From: Micavibrio sp. UBA6145
GTDB taxonomy: Bacteria; Pseudomonadota; Alphaproteobacteria; Micavibrionales; UBA1664
Assembly (NCBI GenBank): GCA_002423205.1
Contig: DIUZ01000026.1
Coordinates: 62,001-126,000, forward strand
Direction of reading: 5' to 3'
DNA: 64,000 nucleotides
Shown here: positions 15,457-23,633 of the stretch, piece by piece
Layout: each line of letters opens with the position of its first letter
How positions within the stretch are numbered: the first letter of the stretch is position 1
The notes under the pieces: generated by a model
The model's input: the letters and a program-made list of their open reading frames with translations, nothing else
What the model was told of the DNA's origin: nothing
Databases searched by the model: none
Position numbers and translations under genes: made by a program

Positions 15457-16964
15457 AAAAGATATGCGCCATCTATACTCGGAAAAGTACGGATGAGCGA
15501 CTAGATATGGAGTTCAACACACTAGACGCCCAACGAGAATCCTGCGCCGCCTATATCACCAGCCAGAGAGCTGAAGGCTGGATAGCCTCGACCGAAAGAT
15601 ATGACGATGGAGGATTCTCCGGCGGTTCGTTGGAACGCCCTGCCCTCAAAAAATTGCTGGAAGATATCGGCAATAAAAAGGTGCACATCGTCGCCGTGTA
15701 CAAGATCGACCGTCTCACACGGTCGTTGATGGATTTTGCGAAACTAGTGCAGGTGTTCGACGAGCACGGCGTTACCTTTGTCAGTATTACGCAGTCATTC
15801 AACACCACGACATCAATGGGGCGGCTAACGCTAAACGTGCTCCTCTCATTTGCACAATTCGAACGCGAGGTCGCTGGTGAACGCATCCGCGACAAGATTG
15901 CGGCAAGTAAAGCCAAAGGTATGTGGATGGGAGGCGTGGCCCCCGTCGGCTATAAAATCGAGCATCGTCAGCTGGTCGTCAATCCCGACGAAATGAAACT
16001 CACGCGCCATATCTTCGACCGCTATCTAGCGCTGGGAAGCGTCCGCGCTCTAAAAGAGGAACTGGACCGTGCAGGTATCAAAGGCCCCGCAAGGAAATCA
16101 CTGGCGGGTAAACCATACGGCGGATGCGCTTTCTCACGCGGGAAGCTTTACTGGATTTTGAAGAACCCTGCTTACATTGGAAAGATTTCTCACAAAGGAA
16201 AAATCCACGAAGGTTTGCATGAAGACATTATACCACCCGACATATGGCAGCGCGTACAGCAACATCTGAATGACCAGTCAATAGAGCGTACTGAAAACAG
16301 CCAGCGGCGCTGCATGCTTCAAGGGCTCATTTACGACATGGAAGGAACACTTTATAGTCCTGCTTATACCAGTAGGCATAATCGCCAGTATTGTTACTAT
16401 GTTTCACAGAACACCTTGCACGATAGAAATCATCCGCAAGGTACCATGAAACGATTGCCTGGACACGAACTCGAGATGGTCGTCGAGAAAGCTCTCAGAA
16501 ACGAAATACGTCGATTGGCTGGTGAAGAAGACGAAGCAGCACTCGCCCATATCCTGACTAACCATAAAATCATTCCGACCCATCACCTCGTCAGATCATG
16601 TGTGGAGAAGATTACCATCGCCAGGGATCAACTCACTATCACAGTAAAAACGGCCGGCTTCTATAAACTGGTCGAAACGCACATGAATTTAAAAATGTCC
16701 CCTTATAGCGACACATTTGAAATTGCTGTTCCTCTTAAAGTCGGGAGGGCGAAACGCGGCGCCATTATCTTGAAACCCGAAGGACAGGACATCTTCGATA
16801 TCCCCTCCGTCAAGCTCAAGAAGGTCGTCCAAGGGTTCATATGGAGGGAGGAGCATTTTGCAGGAATGGCTCTCAAAGATATTGCACGGCGAGAGAGGTA
16901 CTCCGAAGGCTATGTCGGAACGGCAATTTTTGAATCTTTCGAATTCGGAAAAGCCGCCTCATGA
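15453..16964 (+). CDS. Serine recombinase (large resolvase/invertase type)
   Basis: 503 residues from the ATG at 15453 overlapping the DUF2924 stop. The N-terminal resolvase domain has the nucleophile in CAIYTRKSTDE (Ser12), the segment DGGFSGGSLERPALKKLL, YKIDRLTRSLMDF (about 81-93) and FAQFEREVAGERIRDKI. A recombinase domain follows (about 155-280: PVGYKIE...LYWILKNPAYIG), then a region replacing the zinc ribbon (TLYSPAYTSRHNRQYCYYV) without the usual paired cysteines, and a C-terminal helix-turn-helix-like end (MALKDIARRERYSEGYV). It is the likely integrase of this island and lies 790 bases from the tRNA-Gln gene. No frameshift; likely active. Confidence 0.92.
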   Translation: MKKICAIYTRKSTDERLDMEFNTLDAQRESCAAYITSQRAEGWIASTERYDDGGFSGGSLERPALKKLLEDIGNKKVHIVAVYKIDRLTRSLMDFAKLVQVFDEHGVTFVSITQSFNTTTSMGRLTLNVLLSFAQFEREVAGERIRDKIAASKAKGMWMGGVAPVGYKIEHRQLVVNPDEMKLTRHIFDRYLALGSVRALKEELDRAGIKGPARKSLAGKPYGGCAFSRGKLYWILKNPAYIGKISHKGKIHEGLHEDIIPPDIWQRVQQHLNDQSIERTENSQRRCMLQGLIYDMEGTLYSPAYTSRHNRQYCYYVSQNTLHDRNHPQGTMKRLPGHELEMVVEKALRNEIRRLAGEEDEAALAHILTNHKIIPTHHLVRSCVEKITIARDQLTITVKTAGFYKLVETHMNLKMSPYSDTFEIAVPLKVGRAKRGAIILKPEGQDIFDIPSVKLKKVVQGFIWREEHFAGMALKDIARRERYSEGYVGTAIFESFEFGKAAS

Positions 16965-17087
16965 TTACAGAAAAATACCCACAAATCCTATTTTAAATTC
17001 GCTGTTTTCGTAAACTCAAAAACACTAAGCCACCTTCTCAGTGTCTTTCAGGCGCTTTCGTTTCAGAGAGCGATAAAATTCCCTGTA

Positions 17088-17110
17088 AATTCCCTGATAA
17101 ACAGGGAATT
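17088..17110. repeat. Inverted repeat with extra half-site downstream of the recombinase
   Basis: AATTCCCTG (17088-17096) and CAGGGAATT (17102-17110) form a perfect 9-bp inverted repeat with a five-base centre. A further direct copy of ATTCCCTG lies at 17078-17085. It is about 120 bases past the recombinase stop and directly before the repeat array, so it may be a recombinase binding or crossover site. Confidence 0.5.
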
Positions 17111-17141
17111 GGCTATTCCGGCACACAGCAATTTAGCAGGA

Positions 17142-17382
17142 AGAGAAAACGCCTTCTATTTGACCCTACATTCGCTTTGCTCCCCGCGTACCGGAGAATC
17201 CCAGACAGCAAAAAGCCCGCAATATGCGGGCTCCTGATGCGTTTTTTCTCTGTAGTGTGCCAACCGGCAGACTAAATGGCGGGGCTTACTGGATTCATAC
17301 CTAGCCACGGTGCGCAGGTTCGAATCCAGCGACCTAGAGGTCTTTGAATTCGCAAATCCGACACACGTGAATTCGGGCCTTA
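17142..17382. repeat. Degenerate tandem unit 1 (241 bp) with decayed tRNA-Gln 3' end
   Basis: Starts GAGAAAACGCC and is closely similar to the next unit over its full length. It carries a terminator-like hairpin (AAAGCCCGCAATATGCGGGC at about 17213) and then a segment from about 17268 that aligns with the 3' end of the intact tRNA-Gln gene (GGCAGACTAAATGGC followed by a diverged acceptor arm). The stretch just before 17142 resembles the end of a further unit. Confidence 0.7.
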
Positions 17383-17622
17383 GAGAAAACGCCCCTTATT
17401 TGACCCTACATGCGCTTTGCTCCCCGCGTGCCGGGGAAGCCCAGACAGCAGAAAGCCCGCAATATGCGGGCTTCTGACGCGCTTTTTCTCTGTAGTGTGC
17501 CGGATGGCAGACTAAATGGCTGGGCGTACTGAATGCATACCTACACACGGTGCGCAGGTTCGAATCCAGTGACCTAGAGATCTTTGAATTCATCAATCCG
17601 ACACACGGCAATTTGGGCCTTA
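17383..17622. repeat. Degenerate tandem unit 2 (240 bp) with decayed tRNA-Gln 3' end
   Basis: Same layout as unit 1: GAGAAAACGCC, TTGACCCTACATGCGC, terminator hairpin with GCCCGCAATATGCGGGC (about 17455), then GGCAGACTAAATGGCTGGG, matching the tRNA-Gln 3' end region, and a tRNA T-arm-like sequence GCAGGTTCGAATCC. The third copy of the pattern (from 17623) ends in the intact tRNA gene. Confidence 0.7.
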
Positions 17623-17687
17623 GAGAAAACGCACATACTTTCCCAGAAAATTAATTTTCTCTCCGTGCGCCGAGATCCGCGTAGACG

Positions 17688-17711
17688 AAAAAAGCCCGCG
17701 ATATGCGGGCC
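17688..17711 (-). terminator. tRNA-Gln terminator
   Basis: Stem GCCCGC (17694-17699) with GCGGGC (17705-17710) and a T-run on the minus strand (17693-17688), 45 bases after the tRNA 3' end. Degenerate copies occur in both upstream repeat units. Confidence 0.8.
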
Positions 17712-17755
17712 TCAAACGTAATTTTTCTCCTCAGTGTGCCAAGAGGCAGACTAGA

Positions 17756-17830
17756 TGGCTGGGGCGCTAGGGATCGAACCTAGGAATGGCGGTACCAAAA
17801 ACCGCTGCCTTACCGCTTGGCTACGCCCCA
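17756..17830 (-). tRNA. tRNA-Gln (anticodon TTG)
   Basis: Read on the minus strand it begins TGGGGCGTAGCCAAGCGGTA and ends in CGCCCCA-G-CCA, with the 7-bp acceptor stem fully paired. The anticodon loop reads TTTTTGGTA (anticodon TTG) and the T-loop GGTTCGATCC. CCA is encoded (17758-17756). It marks the junction between the island and core genome, and tRNA 3' ends are usual integration targets. Confidence 0.95.
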
Positions 17831-18062
17831 ACACGTGAAGAATTTTCCTAAAGCGGGCAGACAATACCGGCGTTAAGGGCTTGTTGCAAGTTCAAAAAAA
17901 GACCCCTTGTCGCGCCATAGCAAGCAAATCCGCGGCTTCAAGGGGGGCTGTGGATATTAACCACGCTTTTTTCTGGCGCTATTTTACAAAATATGCAAAA
18001 ACCGTTTCACACCCGAGACATAGATATATGTGTTGAACATGACCATTAAAGAGGGAAACGGC

Positions 18063-19943
18063 ATGCGTCCGAATACCACTGCGTCTGCAACCGCGACTAA
18101 TCCGGCTGCGAAATCCGAGACCGCGACTGTAAAGACGACAACGCCCGCCAACACCCGTCCCTTTCCGATCAGCAACGCCAACGGCGCCAGCGACCAGATC
18201 AAGGCCGCCCTCGACACACTCGGCATCAAGCTCATCAAATCCGAAGCTGAACGCGACGTTCTTAAAAAACTGGTTGAAGACACCCGCGCCACCCAGATCC
18301 GCCTCGACCGCGAACTTCAGGAAAACAGAAAAGAACTGATCGAAACCCGCCGCAAGCTGGACGAACAGAAACAGGAAGGCGAACTGTCCAAAAACCGCCA
18401 GGAACGCCTTGAAGAAAAACTGCGCGAGGCTCAGGCCAACAACCTGAAAATCACCCGCAAGATGGAAACCGACGACCAGAAGCGCGCCCGCATCCAGCGC
18501 CGCATGGAACGTCTTGAACTGGTCGCGAGCGAGGCACAATCCGCCCTGCAATCCCGCGCCATGGTTCTGTTGACCGACCAGACCCTTGCCGCCAAATCCG
18601 GCCTGCCCACGATGGACGCGGCCGGTCCGGCCCTGCCCGCACCTGTCAAACAAGTCCCGTCATCCTTCATCGGCACGCACGGGGTTGTCAGCATGGACGT
18701 CACCGACCCGGACACACAATGGTGGAAACGCTCGCTGAATCTCAGCACCTCTGTCGCGACCGCCGCTATCGTTGCGGCGCTGGCCCTCGGCTGGGTCATG
18801 TCATCGGCATCCAACAACCAGCAGAACGCCGTCGCCTTCATGGCGGATGGTTCGATTGCGAAAATCGATCTGCGCAACGGCACGCTGCAACCGCTGCAGC
18901 TCCAGCTCAAGACACTGGAAGCCCCGGCTGATGCTGACGCCCCGAAAGTGACCGCCAACGGCGAACCGCTGCCCCAGACCAAGCCGGCCCTCAATGTCGC
19001 CGCCGGCGCTGCCAACCCGCCGGTTGCCGCCCCCGCACGCGACACCAGCCTGTCCGGCAACATGAAATCGCTGGAAGACAAGGCCTATGCCGGTAACCCG
19101 GAAGCACAGCACGACCTCGCCGCCATGTACACGGCCGGCTCAGGCGTCAAACAGGACTACAAGCGCGCCTCCTACTGGTTTGAACAGGCCGCCAGCACCG
19201 GCGTTGCCAACGCTGCCTACAATTTGGGCGTTCTCAACCACCAGGGTCTGGGCGTCACCAAGGACATTAACCGCGCGCTCGACTGGTACCGTCTGGCCGC
19301 GCTCGCCGGTCATCCGGAAGCACAATACAATCTGGGCATCGCCTACATTGAAGGCATCGGCACCAAGTACAACCCGCAGCTTGCTGCCGGTTACTTCCAG
19401 AAAGCCGCCCTCGCCGGCATCACCGAAGCCGCCTACAATCTCGGCCTGATCCTTGAGAACGGCCTGCTGGCTGAACCCAAGCCCAACCAGGCCATGATGT
19501 GGTACCGCGTCGGCGCTGAAGGCGGTTCGACCGAAGCCAAAAACGCGCTTGAGCAAATCGCCCAGCGTCTGGGCCTGTCGGTCGACAAGGCCGGGTTCCT
19601 GTCTGACGGTACGTCTCTGTCCAAACTGGTCGTAAAATCCGACCGTAACGATCCGGACGCCCTCGAAGACCGAAACAATGCAACCGAGGCACTGGCCAAG
19701 GCCATGCCCGATCTGGCCCAGCTGATCCCGGATAGCGACCAGCTTGTCACCGCGCAGGTGCAGGAACAACTGAACCGCCGCAATATCTATGATGGTCCGG
19801 AAGACGGCGCGTCATCGCCCAAGACGATTGAGGCGATCAAGACCTACCAGAAACAACAGGACATGAAGGTCGATGGCAAGCCGACGAGCGAACTTCTGGT
19901 ATCCATGCTGAGAGCCAGCACACGCGAAGCGCCCAAGCGCTAA
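18063..19943 (+). CDS. PodJ-like polarity protein: coiled coil, membrane helix, SEL1 repeats, peptidoglycan-binding domain
   Basis: 626 residues from the ATG at 18063 (AGAGGGA upstream; earlier GTG/ATG starts at 18030/18039 lack a better site). Residues about 45-155 form a long coiled coil. One membrane helix lies at about 228-246. Four or more SEL1/TPR-like repeats follow (about 335-505: YKRASYWFEQAASTGVANAA, GHPEAQYNLGIAYIEGIG). The C-terminus (about 560-620) is a PG_binding_1 domain (VQEQLNRRNIYDG, TIEAIKTYQKQQDMKVDGK). This order matches PodJ-type polar organisers of alphaproteobacteria, with the coiled coil in the cytoplasm and the SEL1 and wall-binding parts in the periplasm. Function in polarity is inferred from the family. 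Confidence 0.8.
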   Translation: MRPNTTASATATNPAAKSETATVKTTTPANTRPFPISNANGASDQIKAALDTLGIKLIKSEAERDVLKKLVEDTRATQIRLDRELQENRKELIETRRKLDEQKQEGELSKNRQERLEEKLREAQANNLKITRKMETDDQKRARIQRRMERLELVASEAQSALQSRAMVLLTDQTLAAKSGLPTMDAAGPALPAPVKQVPSSFIGTHGVVSMDVTDPDTQWWKRSLNLSTSVATAAIVAALALGWVMSSASNNQQNAVAFMADGSIAKIDLRNGTLQPLQLQLKTLEAPADADAPKVTANGEPLPQTKPALNVAAGAANPPVAAPARDTSLSGNMKSLEDKAYAGNPEAQHDLAAMYTAGSGVKQDYKRASYWFEQAASTGVANAAYNLGVLNHQGLGVTKDINRALDWYRLAALAGHPEAQYNLGIAYIEGIGTKYNPQLAAGYFQKAALAGITEAAYNLGLILENGLLAEPKPNQAMMWYRVGAEGGSTEAKNALEQIAQRLGLSVDKAGFLSDGTSLSKLVVKSDRNDPDALEDRNNATEALAKAMPDLAQLIPDSDQLVTAQVQEQLNRRNIYDGPEDGASSPKTIEAIKTYQKQQDMKVDGKPTSELLVSMLRASTREAPKR

Positions 19944-20722
19944 GAATTGATAATAAAACTTTTTACCCACCATGTGGGGTGAAGGGCCGCCAGTTTGGCG
20001 GCCTTTTCCCATCCGCCTTCGCACATGCCGAATACCGATGATCCTGAACCGCTCATGCCGGTGGATGTGCACCCGATGGTGTTCAGCGTTTCAAGCGCCT
20101 GCGCAATCGGCGGTGCCAGGCGGATGGCGGCATCCAGAAGATCATTCTGGTCGTGTTTTTCGCCTTTGTATTCTTTGAACACATCACCGGTCGCAAGCGC
20201 CACGCCCGGCCAGATGATGATACCGGTTTGCCGCGGTATGCTTTCGCGCATCACGCCCTCCCCAATACCGTGCACGCGGAACACGCCGGGCGCGCGCAGG
20301 CACACCGGCAATTCCGCGCCAAGCTTCAGTCCCAGATCCTGTAACTGCGTGATGTTCAGCGGGCTGTCCCAGATTTTGTTCAGCTCGCTCATCACAACCG
20401 CGGCATCGGCCGACCCGCCGCCCAGGCCCGCGCCCGCAGGGATGGACTTGGTCAGCGTCACCGCTATATCCGCCTTACGCTGGCATGCGGCCTCCATCAG
20501 GCGTACGGCACGGGTGACTAGGTTGCTCTCATCCGCCGGTGCATGACCTTTGTAAGGACCGTCGATGGTCAGGCTATAGTTGGACGCCGGAACAACCGTG
20601 ATACGGTCACCCAGATTAGTGAACCCGATCAGCGTGTTAAGAATATGATACCCGTTATCCCGTTTACCCGTGATCTGCAGGGACAGATTGATTTTTGCAG
20701 CCGCGAAAAGTGAGTGATTCAT
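19940..20722 (-). CDS. ispE: 4-diphosphocytidyl-2-C-methyl-D-erythritol kinase
   Basis: 260 residues from ATG 20722. Phosphorylates CDP-methylerythritol in the non-mevalonate isoprenoid pathway. GHMP-kinase features are clear: AAAKINLSLQITGKRDNGYH at the N-terminus, the ATP loop SIPAGAGLGGGSADAAVVM near residue 90, and the C-terminal glycine motif GMSGSGSSVFGM. Length is slightly below the usual 280-300. It converges with the PodJ-like gene (four-base overlap of ends) and diverges from the SCP2 gene, with a 38-base shared promoter region. Confidence 0.93.
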   Translation of the reverse strand: MNHSLFAAAKINLSLQITGKRDNGYHILNTLIGFTNLGDRITVVPASNYSLTIDGPYKGHAPADESNLVTRAVRLMEAACQRKADIAVTLTKSIPAGAGLGGGSADAAVVMSELNKIWDSPLNITQLQDLGLKLGAELPVCLRAPGVFRVHGIGEGVMRESIPRQTGIIIWPGVALATGDVFKEYKGEKHDQNDLLDAAIRLAPPIAQALETLNTIGCTSTGMSGSGSSVFGMCEGGWEKAAKLAALHPTWWVKSFIINS

Positions 20723-20760
20723 CAATACCTTGTTTACCATTGACCGATACAATAGCCGAC

Positions 20761-21066
20761 ATGAGCCTGGATCCCATTATCGCACAATTTCAGTCCAAGA
20801 TGAAAACGCCGCATGATTTTCGCGGCAGTGTAAAATTTGATCTTGGTGCCGACGGCATCATTTTCGTCGACACAACGCAGAAACCCGGCGTCGTAAAACA
20901 AGGCGACGGCGGTGAAGCTGCGCTCACGCTCACACTGTCGAAAGACCTTCTGAACGGTCTGCTGGCGGGCACGAAAGACCCGAACGTCGCTTACCTGACT
21001 GGCAAGCTCAAGATCAAGGGATCGATGGGCATGGCGATGAAACTCAACGCCTTCCTCGAAGGCTGA
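20761..21066 (+). CDS. SCP2 sterol-binding domain protein
   Basis: 101 residues from ATG 20761. It is a stand-alone SCP2 fold: MSLDPIIAQFQSKMK, GSVKFDLGADGIIFVD, then the typical end LTGKLKIKGSMGMAMKLNAFL. Proteins of this family bind lipids or act as small lipid-transfer or ubiquinone-related factors; the exact ligand here is unknown. Its last 23 bases overlap the tail of the convergent SURF1 gene. Confidence 0.88.
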   Translation: MSLDPIIAQFQSKMKTPHDFRGSVKFDLGADGIIFVDTTQKPGVVKQGDGGEAALTLTLSKDLLNGLLAGTKDPNVAYLTGKLKIKGSMGMAMKLNAFLEG

Positions 21067-21706
21067 ACACCACAAAACCTGCAAACAATACCCCCGCCAT
21101 CGTGAACCAGAAGATGGCGTATTGCCTGTGCTCGTTGCGCATGTTGCTCAGCGCCGGTACGGGGGCCAACGCATTTTCCGGCGGCTCCGATACTTCGGCA
21201 AACAGGGCCAGCGGTGCCACGCGCTGTAATTCCAGCGCCTTTGCAATGCCCGTAACGTTCAGCTTATGCCATGCACGCACATTGCCTGCGATCGGTTTGC
21301 CGGTGCCGTCAGCCATACGCAGTGTGCCTATCACCCTGACCGGGCCAGCCGGCGGCGGTGCATTTTTTTCCGTGCTCCATCCCCGGTTGACCAGGACCTG
21401 ATCGCCGCCCGCCAGTATCAGCGGGCTGATGGTCCAGTACCCGATCTCGCCACCACGCAGTTGCGGCCCTATATGCACATCCATGCCGCGCGCGTAACGG
21501 CCTCTCAGGTACCCGCGGTTCAGGTTGTTTGCGGTATCGCCGATCTGTGATGCCAGATCCACTTTGGTGGCATCGATATGCGCCTGCGTCTCAATCTGCG
21601 CCAGTAAACCGCGCTTCCAATCCAGACGCTGCAATTGCCACATGCCCAGCGACACAAGCACGGCGCATGCGGCCAGTACGGTAACAGTCGCCAGAATACG
21701 TTTCAT
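21044..21706 (-). CDS. SURF1 family cytochrome oxidase assembly protein
   Basis: 220 residues from ATG 21706 (one base after the DUF983 stop). N-terminal helix (ILATVTVLAACAVLVSLGMWQLQRLDWK), a periplasmic domain with RGRYARGMDVHIGPQLRGGE and VLVNRGWSTEK, and a C-terminal helix (YAIFWFTMAGVLFAGFVVF). SURF1 helps insert heme a into cytochrome oxidase subunit I, and here it is the last gene of the oxidase cluster. Confidence 0.92.
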   Translation of the reverse strand: MKRILATVTVLAACAVLVSLGMWQLQRLDWKRGLLAQIETQAHIDATKVDLASQIGDTANNLNRGYLRGRYARGMDVHIGPQLRGGEIGYWTISPLILAGGDQVLVNRGWSTEKNAPPPAGPVRVIGTLRMADGTGKPIAGNVRAWHKLNVTGIAKALELQRVAPLALFAEVSEPPENALAPVPALSNMRNEHRQYAIFWFTMAGVLFAGFVVFSLRGRR

Positions 21707-21707
21707 C

Positions 21708-22070
21708 TTAATTTTCCCACGTGTCGGCACGGTGCTTGAATTGCAGCGCCACGACATACGCTTTGATCGGCTGCAGAACAAAGAAACATAAACCCAGCGC
21801 CACAACCGTCCACAATACCGCATGCACCCATAACGGTGGTGACACAAACGCATCAAACACCAGCGCAAGCGGCACCAGCAGAAAACCAAGAATGAAAATC
21901 ATGAACACAGCCGGCCCATCACCGGAATCATTCCTGGCAAGCGCAAGGCCGCACGCGCTGCAATGCTCAACGCAATGCAGCGTCCCGCGCCCGGTGAAAA
22001 GCGCGCCTTTGCCGCAACGGGGACAGCGGCATTTAAGCGCCGCTTCGATCGGGGTGGGTGTCATGTACAT
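21708..22070 (-). CDS. DUF983 membrane protein
   Basis: 120 residues; an ATG at 22064 is an equal alternative start. A zinc-ribbon-like N-terminus (CRCPRCGKGALF, then CVEHCSACGLAL) precedes two membrane helices (about 57-77 and 83-105). DUF983 genes regularly lie between ctaE and SURF1 in alphaproteobacteria, as here. Probably involved in oxidase assembly; mechanism unknown. Confidence 0.9.
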   Translation of the reverse strand: MYMTPTPIEAALKCRCPRCGKGALFTGRGTLHCVEHCSACGLALARNDSGDGPAVFMIFILGFLLVPLALVFDAFVSPPLWVHAVLWTVVALGLCFFVLQPIKAYVVALQFKHRADTWEN

Positions 22071-22125
22071 GAGAAAGACAGCCTGGAAAAATTTACGGCG
22101 GCTTTCAAGGGCCGCCGCAAAATGA

Positions 22126-22989
22126 TTAGTTGATCAGGCCTTCAACGGCATAAAGGCTGGCGTCCCCGCCGCCCCAGCAATAGATGGCGACAAACAGGAA
22201 CAGCCACACAACGTCCACGAAGTGCCAATACCATGCGGCAGCTTCAAAACCGAAATGCGATTCCGGGCTGAAATGACCTTTGCGCGCGCGGAAATAACAC
22301 ACCGCCAGGAATAGTGCGCCGACCAGAACGTGAAAACCGTGGAAACCGGTCGCCATGAAGAATGCCGACGCAAAGATGCCGTCTTTAAAACCGAACGGCG
22401 AGTGAACATATTCAAACGCCTGGAAGCCAAGGAACACGACACCGATCAGGACGGTGAGGCCCAGGGCGCGTACGGCCTGTTTCTGGTTACCCGTCAGGAT
22501 TTCATGGTGCGCCCACGTCACCGTGCAACCCGAGAGCAGCAGAAGCAGCGTCATCAGGAATGGCAGGTTGAAGGGGTTGATGGTTTGGATGCCTTCCGGC
22601 GGCCACGTCATGCCGGCCGGCGGATAAAACGCCGCCGAGAAAAATGCCCAGAAGAATGCGACAAAGAACATCACTTCCGACGCGATGAACAGCATCATGC
22701 CGAAACGGAAACCGATTTTGACGATCGGGCTGTGCGCGCGCTCGGCAATCGCTTCATGAATGATGTCTTTCCACCATGCGTACATGACGCCGACAACGGC
22801 GATCAGGCCGCCAATCGGGGCCCATACACCGACCTTCAGACCCTGCCACTCGGCATTGTGCATGAACATGACCATGAAAAGGGCCAGAAAACCGGCAGCA
22901 AACGCGCCCACCAACGGCCACACGCTCGGGCGGATGATATGGAACGGGTGCGGTTTGCCCGTGGTCGTGTATTCAATGTTACTGGACAT
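22126..22989 (-). CDS. ctaE: Cytochrome c oxidase subunit III
   Basis: 287 residues, ATG with CAGGAGCG upstream. Seven membrane helices, with the subunit III marks: FHIIRPSVWPLVGAF at the start, MLFIASEVMFFVAFFWAFF (conserved Glu in the helix), and GFHGFHVLVGALFLAVCYFR. It lacks metal sites and stabilises proton pumping by subunit I. It lies in the assembly gene run, not next to ctaC/ctaD, which is common in this class. Confidence 0.95.
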   Translation of the reverse strand: MSSNIEYTTTGKPHPFHIIRPSVWPLVGAFAAGFLALFMVMFMHNAEWQGLKVGVWAPIGGLIAVVGVMYAWWKDIIHEAIAERAHSPIVKIGFRFGMMLFIASEVMFFVAFFWAFFSAAFYPPAGMTWPPEGIQTINPFNLPFLMTLLLLLSGCTVTWAHHEILTGNQKQAVRALGLTVLIGVVFLGFQAFEYVHSPFGFKDGIFASAFFMATGFHGFHVLVGALFLAVCYFRARKGHFSPESHFGFEAAAWYWHFVDVVWLFLFVAIYCWGGGDASLYAVEGLIN

Positions 22990-23069
22990 TCGAATCGCTC
23001 CTGAAAATTCAATTCCATAGTTTTAACCCGAACGGCACGTTTTGGCCAGACGGATAGTTGTCATAAAAT

Positions 23070-23633
23070 CTAATTTTTGTAGAACTTGTCCATCGCCTTT
23101 TCAAGTTCGGGGGAGTCCGCCTTGAAGAACGTATAGGACAGGGTAATCGTCTTGATGATGCGGGCATCCTTGTCGTCCATGATCTTCGGATCGACGAAGA
23201 ACTGGACCGGCATATGCACCTCCGCCCCCGGCTGCAGAGTCTGGAGGCCGAAACAGAAACACTGCGTCTTGTGAAAATACTGCCCCACCGATTCCGGCAG
23301 GACATTGAAAATCGCCGTACCCGTCACTGCTTGGCTGGAATTGTTTTTCGCACGGAATGACACAAGCGCCTTTTCACCGATCTTGAGCGTCACCGGCTTG
23401 TTCTCGGCGTGGAAACTCCACGGCATGCCCGGCATCACATCGGCGTTGAATCGTACCGTCACGGTATCATCCAGAATCCGGTCCGATTTCGCATTCGGGT
23501 CAATCATCGGCGTGCCGCCAAACCCCGTTGCCGCGCAGAACATTCTGTACAAAGGCACCGACGCAAACGACAGGCCGATGAACAAAAACACGACAAGCGT
23601 GACGATTAGCGCGGTGCGGTTATTCTTGTTCAT
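23070..23633 (-). CDS. ctaG: Cytochrome c oxidase assembly protein CtaG/Cox11
   Basis: 187 residues. One N-terminal helix (TALIVTLVVFLFIGLSFASVPLYRMFC) and a periplasmic beta domain. The copper-binding CFCF motif is seen in KTQCFCFGLQTLQPG, with further FFVDP and TLSYTFF strands typical of Cox11. It delivers copper to the CuB site of subunit I. The ATG overlaps the SDR gene's stop by four bases. Confidence 0.95.
   Translation of the reverse strand: MNKNNRTALIVTLVVFLFIGLSFASVPLYRMFCAATGFGGTPMIDPNAKSDRILDDTVTVRFNADVMPGMPWSFHAENKPVTLKIGEKALVSFRAKNNSSQAVTGTAIFNVLPESVGQYFHKTQCFCFGLQTLQPGAEVHMPVQFFVDPKIMDDKDARIIKTITLSYTFFKADSPELEKAMDKFYKN

Noticed and set aside
17396..17611. 71-codon minus-strand frame inside tandem unit 2
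   Set aside because: Lies within degenerate tRNA-related repeats; no start signal and no protein character.
17142..17622. CRISPR array
   Set aside because: Units are about 240 bp, diverged, and contain tRNA and terminator parts; there are no short exact repeats with unique spacers and no cas genes anywhere in the window.
22330..23004. 224-codon plus-strand frame antisense to ctaE
   Set aside because: Same reason: opposite to a clear subunit III gene, charged low-complexity translation.
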